Part shown: positions 35,766 to 44,831 of the stretch, piece after piece
Numbering within the stretch: the first letter of the stretch is position 1
How the letters are laid out: each line of letters opens with the position of its first letter
NCBI GenBank assembly: GCA_963708775.1
Contig: CAVPTI010000011.1
Coordinates: 62,001 to 126,000, forward strand
Source of the DNA: JAGVSR01 sp963708775
Lineage (GTDB): Bacteria; Pseudomonadota; Alphaproteobacteria; Rhizobiales; Hyphomicrobiaceae
Length of the DNA stretch: 64,000 nucleotides
Direction: 5' to 3'
Position numbers and translations under genes: made by a program
Notes under the pieces: model-generated
The model's database searches: none
Told to the model about the DNA's origin: nothing
The model's input: the letters and a program-made list of their open reading frames with translations, nothing else

Positions 35766-36182
35766 TCAGGCGCCCGATCCCGCATACCAACGTGCGGCCA
35801 GCGTGCCGGCGACGGCTGCCGTCGAGGTCAGGAACACGCCCCAAGCGAGATCCATGAGCGTGATGAAGGTCGGCCAGACCTTCAACGTTGCCTGGTTCGT
35901 CAGGTCGTAGGTGCCATAGCAGACGAGCCCGAGCAGGGCGCCGTTGAGGGCCGCGGTCTGAAGGCTGCCGCCATTGGCGAGAGCAGGGGAAACCCCGAAC
36001 CAGACGATGCCGAAGATATAGAGCAGGTAGAACGCAATGGCCGGAGCGATGCGGATGCCGTCGGGCAGCAGCAATTCGCCGATGTGCTGCCGGTAGGTGT
36101 TGATCATCGAGGTAAGCCAGACGCTATCGACGACGGCCATGTAAAGGCCCGCAGCGAGGTAGGCGATCGCGTACTTCATCAT
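35766..36182 (-). CDS. DUF2177 family membrane protein
   Basis: 138 residues with four membrane segments. The N-terminal motif YAIAYLAAGLYMAVVDSVWL and the central LVCYGTYDLTNQATLKVW match DUF2177, a family commonly found with DUF1295, CFA and FAD-oxidoreductase genes. No activity is established. It is the right edge of the lipid locus and is followed upstream by a pair of hairpin repeats. Confidence 0.85.
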   Translation of the reverse strand: MMKYAIAYLAAGLYMAVVDSVWLTSMINTYRQHIGELLLPDGIRIAPAIAFYLLYIFGIVWFGVSPALANGGSLQTAALNGALLGLVCYGTYDLTNQATLKVWPTFITLMDLAWGVFLTSTAAVAGTLAARWYAGSGA

Positions 36183-36200
36183 TTACCTCTCCATTTTTGC

Positions 36201-36294
36201 GCACGGCGACTTCGCTGTCGCGAAGCCGGCCGCCGTGCGCAGTGCTTTATTCATTGGCACGGCGACTTCGCTATCACGAAGCCGGCCGCCGTGC
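36201..36294. repeat. Two copies of a 38-bp palindromic (REP-like) hairpin
   Basis: Copies at 36201-36238 and 36257-36294 differ at only two positions. Each begins GCACGGC and ends GCCGTGC, with CTTCGC/GCGAAG inside, so each can fold. They lie in the gap between the DUF2177 gene and the phosphatase; a short related fragment (GTGGCGACTTCA) follows at 36300. No gene is seen here. Confidence 0.75.
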
Positions 36295-36351
36295 TTGGAA
36301 GTGGCGACTTCATAGGTAAACGGAGTGGACAGCGGACTGGTTCACGGCGAT

Positions 36352-36939
36352 TTACACCCAGGTCATCTTGCCGGCTGTCAGGACCAGTACGCGATCTTGC
36401 GGGCTTTCGAGGGCAGGGATTGTTTCAGGGTCGAGGCCGAGGACGTGTGCGCGAAGGCAGCGCGAAACACCGCCATGCGAGGCGACGACGGTGTCGCGTT
36501 CAAGCGTTTCAGCCCAATCGATGGTGCGCTTCAGAAGATCGGCGTAGCTTTCGCCACCCACCGGCCGCCACCTGAAGGGGTCCTTGAAGCGGTCTGCGAG
36601 ACCTTGGGGATCGCTGTTGGGAAGGTTGGCCTGAAGCTGGCCTTCCCAGGCTCCGTAGGAGAGTTCGATGAGGCGGCGATCCAGCCGGTAATCCCCTGGA
36701 TTAAGACCCAGCGTGTCGCGCAGGATCTCCATCGTCTCGCGTGTTCGTCCGAGGGGGCTTGCGACGTAGTCGGCACCGGCAATGTGAGGCAGAAAGGCGC
36801 GCAAGGCCTCGCCGTTGCGGCGGGATTGGGCGCGGCCGCGCTCGTTGAGCTGAATGTCCGTCTGACCCTGGTAGCGCCGTTCGGCGTTCCAGTCGGTTTC
36901 GCCGTGACGGACGAAGTAGAGTGTGAGGCCGGGGCGCAT
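36352..36939 (-). CDS. Histidine phosphatase / phosphoglycerate mutase family protein
   Basis: 195 residues. The catalytic RHGETDWN motif is at about residues 11-18 and the second catalytic histidine is in VVASHGGVSR near residue 153. This dPGM-like family includes phosphatases of small phosphorylated metabolites; sequence alone does not tell mutase from phosphatase, although this length is more common in phosphatases. It stands alone between the hairpin repeats and fabI. Confidence 0.9.
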   Translation of the reverse strand: MRPGLTLYFVRHGETDWNAERRYQGQTDIQLNERGRAQSRRNGEALRAFLPHIAGADYVASPLGRTRETMEILRDTLGLNPGDYRLDRRLIELSYGAWEGQLQANLPNSDPQGLADRFKDPFRWRPVGGESYADLLKRTIDWAETLERDTVVASHGGVSRCLRAHVLGLDPETIPALESPQDRVLVLTAGKMTWV

Positions 36940-37017
36940 GCTGCGTCTTGCAAACTTTCAAATATCGTTCGCAGAAAAGCGGCCGGCTCGGGCGCGACGC
37001 TCGCGGCTGCTGCGGAA

Positions 37018-37867
37018 TTAACCGTCGCTCTTCACGACCGAGATGTCCGGGGCGTCTTCGTTCTTCATGCCCTGCACATGATAGCCGCTGTCGACGTGAT
37101 GAATTTCGCCGGTGACACCGCGGGCGAGATCGGAGAGCAGGTACAGACCCGCGCCGCCGACATCTTCGATCGTGACGGTACGGCGGAGCGGAGAATTGTA
37201 TTCGTTCCAGCGCAGAATATAGCGGAAATCTGAGATCCCCGAGGCTGCCAGCGTCTTGATCGGACCGGCCGAGATCGCATTGACGCGGATGTTGTTGCGG
37301 CCCAAGTCGGAGGCGAGATAGCGGACGCTCGCCTCAAGCGCGGCCTTGGCGACGCCCATGACGTTGTAATGCGGCATGACCTTTTCGGCGCCGTAGTACG
37401 TGAGAGTGATGATCGACCCGCCGCTGGTCATCAGTTTCTCGGCGCGCTGGGCCAGCGCCGTCAGCGAGAAACAGGAGATGAGCATCGTCTGGGTGAAATT
37501 GGCTTCCGTCGTATCGACGTAGCGGCCATCCAGTTCGTTCTTGTCCGAGAAGGCGATGGCGTGGACGAGGAAGTCCAGACGGCCCCACTGCTTTTCGATT
37601 TGCGTTAAACAGCGCGTCGATCGACGCCTTGTCGGAGACATCGCAAGGCAGGACGACCGTTGCGCCCAATTCGGCGGCCAAGGGCTCAACCCGCTTTTTC
37701 AGCGCGTCGCCCTGATAGGTGAAGGCCAGTTCGGCGCCCTGCGCCGCGACAGCGCGCGCGATGCCCCAGGCAATGGACCGATTGTTGGCGACGCCCATGA
37801 TGAGACCGCGTTTGCCGGCCATGAGATTGCCTGCCGGCACGCCGTCTCCTGCCCCTGGTTCAGCCAT
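37018..37867 (-). CDS. fabI: Enoyl-ACP reductase (NADH), apparent frameshift
   Basis: The N-terminal half has the FabI features GKRGLIMGVANNRSIAWGIA and LPCDVSDKASIDALFN. One extra base in the TTT run at 37599-37601 then shifts the frame; beyond it IEKQWGRLDFLVHAIAF, the catalytic SLTYYGAEKVMPHYNVMG-type region (here LTYYGAEKVMPHYN) and RVNAISAGPIKTLAASG continue to 37018. The span is 283 codons plus 1. FabI performs the last reduction in each cycle of type II fatty acid synthesis and is generally essential, so a homopolymer sequencing error is likely. Confidence 0.92.
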
Positions 37868-38091
37868 GAGCTCCCCAATTCCTTGTCTCTGTCCGTGTAA
37901 TTTTGCGGCATCCTACACAAAAGACTTGTGCGGTCCAGTCTAGGCTCGGCCGATGAGGCTTTGCGGGCTCATTCGCGCCGCGCCTGACCAGCATCCGAAA
38001 TCAAGCGTCTGATTTACCACTTGAAATGTCGGTTCAGGTCGGCTTGGCCGAGGCGCGGCCGATCGCCCCGGCAGTTCGGCGGGCGTCCGGT

Positions 38092-38571
38092 TCAGCCTTC
38101 GAGGTTCCAGACCCCGTTGTCCTGCCGGCAGGCCACTCCTTCGGTTTTTCGCGTTTTCTTGCCAGTCGTCATCATCACGATGACATGCCGGCAGATCCCG
38201 CCCTCGACGTTCTTGAAGGAGGAGGTGGGCCGGACGAGGCCCGAGATCCGGCCGTTGTTGCGGTGCCAGACGTAGGTTGACCCGTCCGCCGTTGCGGAAA
38301 GGGCGTGCTGGACGCTGGAAAGGGCTGCTATTTCATCGCCGGAGTCGAGCGGGCCGCCTTCATCGGGAGCCGCTTTCAAGTCCGCAAACTTCGGCTTCTG
38401 GCGGCGGTTGGAGAGGCCGGGGCAAGTGCACGAAGGTGCCTGGGCTTCCTCAGCTGTGTTTGTCGGCTCGATAGCACCGGCGCCGTCGGTGGAGAGAAAG
38501 ATCGTAGCCACCAAGGCAAAGGCTGTCAGGCCCCCCGCTGCGAGGGACGTAAAGGGCAGTGTTTCACGCAT
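38092..38571 (-). CDS. Putative exported surface-antigen-like protein
   Basis: 159 residues. ATG 38571 gives an N-terminal hydrophobic signal-like segment (about 10-35), then a low-complexity linker and a C-terminal domain ending HRNNGRISGLVRPTSSFKN, CRHVIVMM and GVACRQDNGVWN. That end resembles the C-terminus of the rickettsial 17-kDa surface antigen family; the resemblance is weak evidence and the function is unknown. A longer frame from 38643 is open but less likely. The 224-bp gap to fabI (37868-38091) shows nothing recognisable. Confidence 0.65.
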   Translation of the reverse strand: MRETLPFTSLAAGGLTAFALVATIFLSTDGAGAIEPTNTAEEAQAPSCTCPGLSNRRQKPKFADLKAAPDEGGPLDSGDEIAALSSVQHALSATADGSTYVWHRNNGRISGLVRPTSSFKNVEGGICRHVIVMMTTGKKTRKTEGVACRQDNGVWNLEG

Positions 38572-38761
38572 GACTGTACTCGCACTCGAAACTGAAACGC
38601 GACGGCTTCGACTGAGCCGATCCAGGCCATCGTCGCTGAACATGGATAAAAAAGTCTCAACGGGTGTATCGATCGGAGCGGCGTGCGGCAGACGTTAACG
38701 GACACTGAATGCATGGCGGCGAGGATGACGGATTATCCCGCCGCGAGAGAAGGGCAGCGAC

Positions 38762-39403
38762 ATGAGCCAGACGAGCCACGACGGGCATACGGGAGACTTT
38801 GCCGACGCGGTGGAGCCGTTTCTCCTCTTTGAGAGCTGGTTCGGTGAAGCGCGGGAAAAAGAGCCGAACGACCCCAATGCCATGGCGATCGCAACATGTG
38901 ATGCGTCAGGCCTTCCAAACGTGCGCATGGTGCTTCTGAAAGGTCTCGACGGGCCGAATGTGCCGGGGCGCGGGTTCGTCTTCTACACCAACCTGGAAAG
39001 CGCGAAGGGCCGTGAACTCGCTGCCAATCCACAGGCTGCGATCGTGTTTCATTGGAAGAGCTTGCTGCGGCAGGTGCGGGCACGGGGCGTCATCACGCCG
39101 GTGTCGGCGGAGGAGGCGGACGAATACTACGCATCGCGGCATCGGACGAGCCGGATCGGCGCGTGGGCATCCAAACAGTCGCGTCCGCTGGAGAGCCGGC
39201 TTGCATTGGAGAAGGCGGTCGCTGTCGAGACCGCCCGGTTCGGTATCAGCGCGATACCGCGGCCGCCGCACTGGTCCGGTTTCCGGCTGACGCCGCTCGA
39301 GATCGAATTCTGGTCGGACCGGCCGTTCCGGCTGCACGACCGGCTGGTGTTCCGCCGGGACACGCCAGACGACGGCTGGACGAAATCGCGGCTTTACCCG
39401 TGA
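38762..39403 (+). CDS. pdxH: Pyridoxamine 5'-phosphate oxidase
   Basis: 213 residues, the usual length. Family segments MAIATCDASGLPNVRMVLLKG, FVFYTNLESAKGRELAANP and WGFRLTP-like WSGFRLTPLEIEFW near the end are present. PdxH makes PLP with FMN; PLP is needed by the HemA of this window among others. ATG 38762 follows AGAAGGGCAGC. Confidence 0.96.
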   Translation: MSQTSHDGHTGDFADAVEPFLLFESWFGEAREKEPNDPNAMAIATCDASGLPNVRMVLLKGLDGPNVPGRGFVFYTNLESAKGRELAANPQAAIVFHWKSLLRQVRARGVITPVSAEEADEYYASRHRTSRIGAWASKQSRPLESRLALEKAVAVETARFGISAIPRPPHWSGFRLTPLEIEFWSDRPFRLHDRLVFRRDTPDDGWTKSRLYP

Positions 39404-39407
39404 GCGA

Positions 39408-40208
39408 TCAGGCGGTGACGAGATTGCGCATGGCTTTGACCATGTGGCCATTGCCGGCGATCACGTCGCCCTTATCGAGCATCTTGTCGGTGCCTTGGAG
39501 GTCGGTGGCGATGCCGCCTGCTTCGCGCACGATGACGATGCCCGCCGCCATGTCCCACGGCTTCAAGTTGCGTTCCCAGTAGCAGTCGAATCGGCCGGCG
39601 GCGGTCCAGGCGAGATCGAGGGCGGCAGATCCTGTACGCCGGATGCCGGCGACCTCGCGCATGGCGGTAGACATTTCCTTCATGAAGCCCGGATGGCCTG
39701 GGCGGCCACGATGCGGAATGCCGGTCGCGACGACGGCGTCGCCAACTGTCTTGCGCGCGGCAACGCGGAGGCGTCGCTTTTCGTTGAGGAAGGCGCCTTT
39801 GCCCTTCTCGGCGGTGAAGAGTTCGTCGGCGATCGGGTTATAGACGAGACCAGCAACGAGTTGGCCGTCGCGCTCCAAGCCGATGGAAATGGCAAACATC
39901 GGGATGCCGTGCAGGAAGTTCGTGGTGCCGTCGAGCGGATCGATGATCCAGCGGTGGGATTTATCGGCACCTTCGACGACGCCGCCCTCCTCCATGAGGA
40001 AGCCGTACTGCGGGCGGGCTTTGTTCAATTCCCTGAACAGGATGTCTTCGGCCTTGTGGTCGGCGGCGGAGACAAAGTTGGCGGGACCCTTGATTGAAAC
40101 CTGAAGCTGCTCGACCTCGCCGAAATCACGCACGAGGGAGCGGGCCGCCTTGCGGGCTGCCTGGGTCATGACATTGATCAGTGCAGAAGCGGGCATAGCA
40201 AAGCACAA
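39408..40208 (-). CDS. suhB: Inositol monophosphatase family protein
   Basis: 266 residues. The metal-binding motif IDPLDGTTNFLHG is near residue 84 and the second motif RNLKPWDMAAG near residue 217. SuhB-type enzymes dephosphorylate inositol-1-phosphate and some act on rRNA transcription complexes. The first in-frame ATG was used; the start at the internal MTQAARK (residue 15) is also possible. It converges on pdxH with a 4-bp gap. Confidence 0.92.
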   Translation of the reverse strand: MCFAMPASALINVMTQAARKAARSLVRDFGEVEQLQVSIKGPANFVSAADHKAEDILFRELNKARPQYGFLMEEGGVVEGADKSHRWIIDPLDGTTNFLHGIPMFAISIGLERDGQLVAGLVYNPIADELFTAEKGKGAFLNEKRRLRVAARKTVGDAVVATGIPHRGRPGHPGFMKEMSTAMREVAGIRRTGSAALDLAWTAAGRFDCYWERNLKPWDMAAGIVIVREAGGIATDLQGTDKMLDKGDVIAGNGHMVKAMRNLVTA

Positions 40209-40250
40209 AAAGAGTATGGCGGGGACGGCGACTTCAGGCGGGTCCTCTGC

Positions 40251-41258
40251 CTAGCGGAGTGTGAGGCGTTTGTCCTGCCATTCCTGCGCGGCTTTTTGAG
40301 CGGCTTTCTTTTCGCTTTCGGGCATTGCATCGACGAGGAGGTCGAGTTTTTCGTCCGGAATGCCGCCAGCTTTGGCGATGATGCGCCATTTTGCTGCTTC
40401 GGCCGGGTTCTTCGACACGCCTCCGGCGCCTTCCTGATGGATCCACGCCAAACGGTTTTGGGCTCCGGGCACCCCTTTCTCCGCAGCCGTCTGGAGTAGG
40501 GGGATTGCTTTCTTCTCGTCGTCCTTGAGGCCGAACCCGCGCAGAAGCATGACAGCATATTCGTATTGGGCAGCTAGCAGGCCCTGGTTGGCCGCGCGCG
40601 ACATCCATCGCGCGGCTTCGAGTGCATTGCTGTCGACGCCGACGCCCTTTTGATAGAGAGCGGCGAGATCGTACTGGGCCTGCGCGATGTTGTTCTCGGC
40701 GGCATACTGGATGTGTTTGGCAGCGCGATAGGGGTTTTCCGGTTTGCCGTCGCCTTTGAGAAAGAGAAGACCGAGGTTGTAGTTGGCCAGGGGGTCACCG
40801 GTGGCAGCTGCCTTTTCATACATGCCGGCGGCGGCGGTGCGATCCTTTCCCACGCCGCGGCCTTCGGCCAGCATGTTGCCGAATGTAAGCATGGCCGGCA
40901 CATCACCGAGTTCGGCGGCGCGGGCGTACCAGCGGGCCGCAGTTATCTCATCCTTGGCGACGCCGAGGCCGCCGTCATAGATCCGCGCAACGAGCGTGTG
41001 GGCCTGCGGATCGCCCAGAGCCGCTCTCGCCTCAGCAAGCGAAAGCGCGGTGAGGTACTGTCCCTGATCGAAGGCGATGTACGCGGCATCGTCGTCGGCT
41101 GCCCGGTTCGGCTGCGCCGATGGATTTGATGAGGGCGACGTCTCGGACGGCACAGATGCGAAGTTTGGCACCTGCAACTGCCCGGTCGCGATGAGGACGC
41201 CTGCGGCTCCGGCGCCAGCACCGACAACCACGAGAAAGGCGAGCAGAGCTTTGTTCAT
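40251..41258 (-). CDS. Sel1-like repeat protein, membrane-anchored
   Basis: 335 residues. A single N-terminal hydrophobic anchor (about 4-25) and a Ser/Pro/Asn linker are followed by about six Sel1/TPR-like helical repeats (for example ARWYARAAELGDVPAMLTFG). Sel1 repeats mediate protein contacts in envelope and signalling systems; the partner is unknown. The start ATG 41258 lies in a tandem duplication of about 20 bp, and the other copy (ATG 41278) opens a frame that stops after 7 codons. Confidence 0.88.
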   Translation of the reverse strand: MNKALLAFLVVVGAGAGAAGVLIATGQLQVPNFASVPSETSPSSNPSAQPNRAADDDAAYIAFDQGQYLTALSLAEARAALGDPQAHTLVARIYDGGLGVAKDEITAARWYARAAELGDVPAMLTFGNMLAEGRGVGKDRTAAAGMYEKAAATGDPLANYNLGLLFLKGDGKPENPYRAAKHIQYAAENNIAQAQYDLAALYQKGVGVDSNALEAARWMSRAANQGLLAAQYEYAVMLLRGFGLKDDEKKAIPLLQTAAEKGVPGAQNRLAWIHQEGAGGVSKNPAEAAKWRIIAKAGGIPDEKLDLLVDAMPESEKKAAQKAAQEWQDKRLTLR

Positions 41259-41289
41259 GTGCGATCGGCTTTGTTCATGTGCGACGGCG

Positions 41290-41949
41290 TCACGCCGCGG
41301 GTGCCGTGATGGCCAGTTGCGCGATGAAGGGTGAGAGGTAAGTCTCGGCGTCCTCGGGGAGCAATCCGGCAGGGACGCGCAACGCGATAAAGTCTGCGCC
41401 TGATGCGGCCAAATCGTGGGCGTCCTCAGGTGTTTCAACATCGAAAGCGACGCAGGGGATCTCGAATATCTCCGACCACCAGGCAATCAATTCACGGCGA
41501 CGCGCGCGGGCGGTGTCGCGGTCTTCTACGTGGGCCGGGATGCCGAAGGCGATGTAATCGGCGCCCTCTTCGCCGAGCGTCATGGCGTCGTGCCGCGTGC
41601 GGCCGACATCGACGCCCACGATGAACCGGCTCCCTACGGTTTCCCGTGCTTCGCGGTATCCGGCAGGCGCTGCCTTGGACGCTGGAAGATGAACGCCATC
41701 GGCTTTGACAAGCCGCGCCAGTGATGCATCCCGGGCGATGAGCGTTGCGATGCCAAGGGCCTGTATTTTCTCGACGGCGGGTGCGAGTTCCGGCGGGAGG
41801 ATCGGCAACTCAGGATCGGGTTCAATGACGACCGTAGCGATCGGCGCGACTTTGGCAGCGGCAGCGATCAGGCGGGCCATCAGCGGGCCGTCACCCGATC
41901 GTGCGGGGAGTGCCAGGACCAGCTGAGTGCGAAGATCGTCCTGAGCCAT
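41290..41949 (-). CDS. Thiamine-phosphate synthase-like protein
   Basis: 219 residues with a TIM-barrel ThiE pattern: DGVHLPASKAAP near residue 85, a GRTRHDAMTLGEEGADYIAFG segment near 120, and a C-terminal DFIALRVPA. The residues of bona fide ThiE that bind pyrophosphate are only partly recognisable, so it may be a divergent ThiE-like protein. It lies upstream of the Sel1 gene on the same strand. Confidence 0.75.
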   Translation of the reverse strand: MAQDDLRTQLVLALPARSGDGPLMARLIAAAAKVAPIATVVIEPDPELPILPPELAPAVEKIQALGIATLIARDASLARLVKADGVHLPASKAAPAGYREARETVGSRFIVGVDVGRTRHDAMTLGEEGADYIAFGIPAHVEDRDTARARRRELIAWWSEIFEIPCVAFDVETPEDAHDLAASGADFIALRVPAGLLPEDAETYLSPFIAQLAITAPAA

Positions 41950-42195
41950 GGCGGTGGAAACCTTTCGTGGGCGCGGGCAGCGGTCGTCGCCCGCCGGCTC
42001 GTATCGCGCGGAAGGGCGCTATCCGGGCTGATTAAGGCGGAAAAGTGGCTGGCGCATGGGGATGCAAATCAGGCACAAGTGGAACTGCTGTCTGGTGTTC
42101 GCTCAACAAATCGCCATGATCACCCCGGACGTTTATGACGCCAGGGAATAAGTATCGCCACACCCAATCGACGATCGGTCCGGAGACTATCACCC

Positions 42196-44109
42196 ATGAG
42201 CCTTGCCCCTCCTGTCCGCCAGGCACTTGCTGCCGGACTGCTGAGCATGTTGTGTGTGGCCGGGCCCGCGGCGGCAACGACCGAACCGGCGCCTGCCGGC
42301 AGTCCCGCACCCACCGCTCAAGCGGCCGAGGAGAGTGCCACATCTGTCAGCGCTTCACCGGTCGTCGCTGCCGTTGTCGCGAAACTTCAAGATTTTGTAT
42401 TCGCGGAGAACTTTGCGAAGGACGACGTGGCGGCCGCTCTGGCTTTTTACGGTGCGCGCAAGGATCCGCTGTGGACGACTGCGTCGGGGTTGACGACCGG
42501 CGGTCAGGCGCTCGTAGCCGAGATCGGCCAAGCGGAGCAGTGGGGGCTCAATCCGAAGGCGTTTCCGTTACCGAACACGAGTGCTGCCTTCAGCGCGGCC
42601 GATGCGCAAGGTGCAGCTGAGGCACAACTGTCATTGGCGGCTCTCACCTATGCGCGACATGCCAAGGGGGGACGGGTGCGTCCTCTGTCGATCAGCCAGT
42701 TGCTCGATCTGACGCCTCCGGTTCGCGATCCGAATGTGATCTTGAAGGATCTTGACGGCCAGTCTGATCCGGCGGCCTATCTCGTCGGGCTGCATCCGAA
42801 GCATGAACAGTTTCAGCGTTTGCGTGCCGAGCTTGTCAAGCGACTGGGACCGGTGACGCCGCCTGCGCCCGTCGACGAAGCTTTGCTGGTCAAACTGCCG
42901 ACCGACGGGGCCACGATCAAGCCAGGCTCACTGCATGGCGATATCGCACTTCTACGCAAACGCCTGAAGCAACCGGCATCATTTGCGGGTCAGGAGACGC
43001 TTTATGATGAAAAACTGGCTGCGGCCGTTACGGCGTTTCAGACCGAAAAGGGCCTGAAGGCCAATGGGCAGATCAACCGGCGCACACGCACGGCTCTCAA
43101 CCGCGAGGGCGAGAGCGTTTCCCAGCCGGACACCTCGCGCGATACGCAGCGCATCGTCATCAACATGGAACGCTGGCGCTGGATGCCGGACGAACTTGGC
43201 GCGTCCTACGTGATCAACAACGTGCCGGAGTACATCACGCGCACGTTCAAGGATGGCAAAATCATCTTCAAAGAGAAGATCGTCGTCGGACTTCCCGAGT
43301 GGCCGACGCCCTCGTTTTCCGCGGAAATGAAGACGATCGTTTTCAATCCATCTTGGGGCGTGCCGGACGGGATCAAGGCGAAGGAACTGAAGCCGCGTTT
43401 GCAGAGAGCAGGCGGGGGTGGATTTTTTGATCAGCTGTTCGGCGGCGGCGGCGGTGGGGCGTCGGTGATCAAAGCCTATGGCTTCACGGCCTACCGCAAC
43501 GGCAAGCCGGTGGATCCGTATTCGGTCGACTGGGCGTCCGCGGATCTGCGCCAGTACAGCTTCATTCAGCCACCGGGAGCAGAAAATCCGTTGGGCTTCG
43601 TGAAGTTCATGTTCCCCAATTCGCACGACGTCTACATGCACGATACGACACAGCGACACCTGTTCGCGCAGTCGAAGCGGCCTTATTCGCACGGCTGTAT
43701 TCGCGTCAATGATCCGATGCGGTTTGCCGAAGTTCTGCTGGAGCAGGATAAAGGATGGAGCCGCGAGCGCGCCGGGGCTGCGCGGCGGTCGTCGGAGACG
43801 GTCACACTCGACAACCATATCTGGGTGCACAACGTCTACTTGACCACGTGGATCGACGACGATGGCAAGGCGCTGAACTTCGGCGACGTGTACGGCCTCG
43901 ATAACCGCGTGTCGCAGGCCCTCGGCGGTCGATCGGTCCGCTCGATCGAGTCGCCCGCTGCCGATGTCGAGACCTCCTCAATCGCCGAGGATGGAACGGA
44001 AGAGACGCGGCCGAAAAAGAAGAAAAATGCAGCGTCGGCCAAGCCTGCCAAGCAGGTGGTGATGCCGGGTAGCTTTTCAGAGGCGATGTCGGGGCTACTG
44101 GCGAACTGA
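42196..44109 (+). CDS. L,D-transpeptidase (YcbB-like) with peptidoglycan-binding domain
   Basis: 637 residues. An N-terminal signal-like segment (about 8-28) leads to a helical domain, a peptidoglycan-binding repeat (EKLAAAVTAFQTEKGLKANG, about 275-295), and a YkuD catalytic domain with the nucleophile motif SHGCIRV at about residue 500. It would make 3-3 crosslinks in the periplasmic peptidoglycan. The C-terminus is Lys-rich. The 246-bp gap upstream (41950-42195) shows no gene. Confidence 0.92.
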   Translation: MSLAPPVRQALAAGLLSMLCVAGPAAATTEPAPAGSPAPTAQAAEESATSVSASPVVAAVVAKLQDFVFAENFAKDDVAAALAFYGARKDPLWTTASGLTTGGQALVAEIGQAEQWGLNPKAFPLPNTSAAFSAADAQGAAEAQLSLAALTYARHAKGGRVRPLSISQLLDLTPPVRDPNVILKDLDGQSDPAAYLVGLHPKHEQFQRLRAELVKRLGPVTPPAPVDEALLVKLPTDGATIKPGSLHGDIALLRKRLKQPASFAGQETLYDEKLAAAVTAFQTEKGLKANGQINRRTRTALNREGESVSQPDTSRDTQRIVINMERWRWMPDELGASYVINNVPEYITRTFKDGKIIFKEKIVVGLPEWPTPSFSAEMKTIVFNPSWGVPDGIKAKELKPRLQRAGGGGFFDQLFGGGGGGASVIKAYGFTAYRNGKPVDPYSVDWASADLRQYSFIQPPGAENPLGFVKFMFPNSHDVYMHDTTQRHLFAQSKRPYSHGCIRVNDPMRFAEVLLEQDKGWSRERAGAARRSSETVTLDNHIWVHNVYLTTWIDDDGKALNFGDVYGLDNRVSQALGGRSVRSIESPAADVETSSIAEDGTEETRPKKKKNAASAKPAKQVVMPGSFSEAMSGLLAN

Positions 44110-44126
44110 AGTCGGTTGCGTGACGC

Positions 44127-44459
44127 TCACGGTTGCTGTCCATCACGCAGCGACATGATGAATTGCGCGAGTGACACCATCTCGTCCTGAGACAGGTGGT
44201 GGTTCGGCATCATCGGCGGGACAGTGCGCAGCCACGCGATGATGCCCTCTTCGTCCTGGTTGGGACGGCGCGCGATGGCGTAGAAGCCGGGGATCTCGGC
44301 GCGGGACTTCTTCTCGCCTTGGCCCGGAGCCATATGACAGGTGGCGCAGAGGCGCTGCGCGAGTTCGCGGCCCTTTGCGACTTCGTCAGCCGCATTCGCG
44401 GGCAAAGCCTGGAGCGAAAGCACAGCGATGACGACACAAGCCTGATTGCCAATCTTCAT
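44127..44459 (-). CDS. Small class I c-type cytochrome
   Basis: 110 residues: signal peptide (cleavage after about residue 23, LPANA) and a single heme-binding CATCH motif near residue 38, with candidate distal ligand methionines in PPMMPNHHLS. It is exported to the periplasm and likely shuttles electrons; partner unknown. It converges on the L,D-transpeptidase gene. Confidence 0.9.
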   Translation of the reverse strand: MKIGNQACVVIAVLSLQALPANAADEVAKGRELAQRLCATCHMAPGQGEKKSRAEIPGFYAIARRPNQDEEGIIAWLRTVPPMMPNHHLSQDEMVSLAQFIMSLRDGQQP

Positions 44460-44563
44460 GGATTGAACTTTGCTGCCTTATCACGCCCCGCACTTTGAGC
44501 CTGATCAATGTCGGCGGTGGTGGTCAGGCGCCAGTTGGTGTTGCTTTCGCAGAGGAGACGGCC

Positions 44564-44773
44564 ATGGCCTTCGAAGACCTACAGGCAGAAATTGCATCAC
44601 TCCTGATCCGGATGAACGAGCAGCCGGAGGATGTGCACGAGGTGGAGCAGATATTGCGCGGAAAGTTGAACGAATATCGCGCGTTCGGCCTTCCCCTGCC
44701 GGAGGATCTCGCCGAACTTGAGGCCTTGCTCGACCGGCGTTTTTCCGACGAGGAACAGGAAGAACAGACATGA
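44564..44773 (+). CDS. Small acidic protein of unknown function
   Basis: 69 residues, no signal or membrane segment, very acidic (ends DEEQEEQT), predicted to be two helices. ATG 44564 was chosen because AGAGGAG lies just upstream; the open frame further upstream lacks a good start. No family recognised. A shared terminator with the aldolase gene follows. Confidence 0.65.
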   Translation: MAFEDLQAEIASLLIRMNEQPEDVHEVEQILRGKLNEYRAFGLPLPEDLAELEALLDRRFSDEEQEEQT

Positions 44774-44776
44774 AAA

Positions 44777-44807
44777 CGGCCGCTCCGTCGCCAGAGCGGC
44801 CGCTTTG
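44777..44807. terminator. Bidirectional hairpin between the 69-residue gene and fba
   Basis: CGGCCGCTC at the left and GAGCGGCCG at the right form a perfect 9-bp stem with a short loop, flanked by AAAA on the left and CTTTG on the right. It can serve both convergent genes. Confidence 0.65.
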
Positions 44808-44831
44808 ATGATCGAGACGCGGGCAGGAGCT

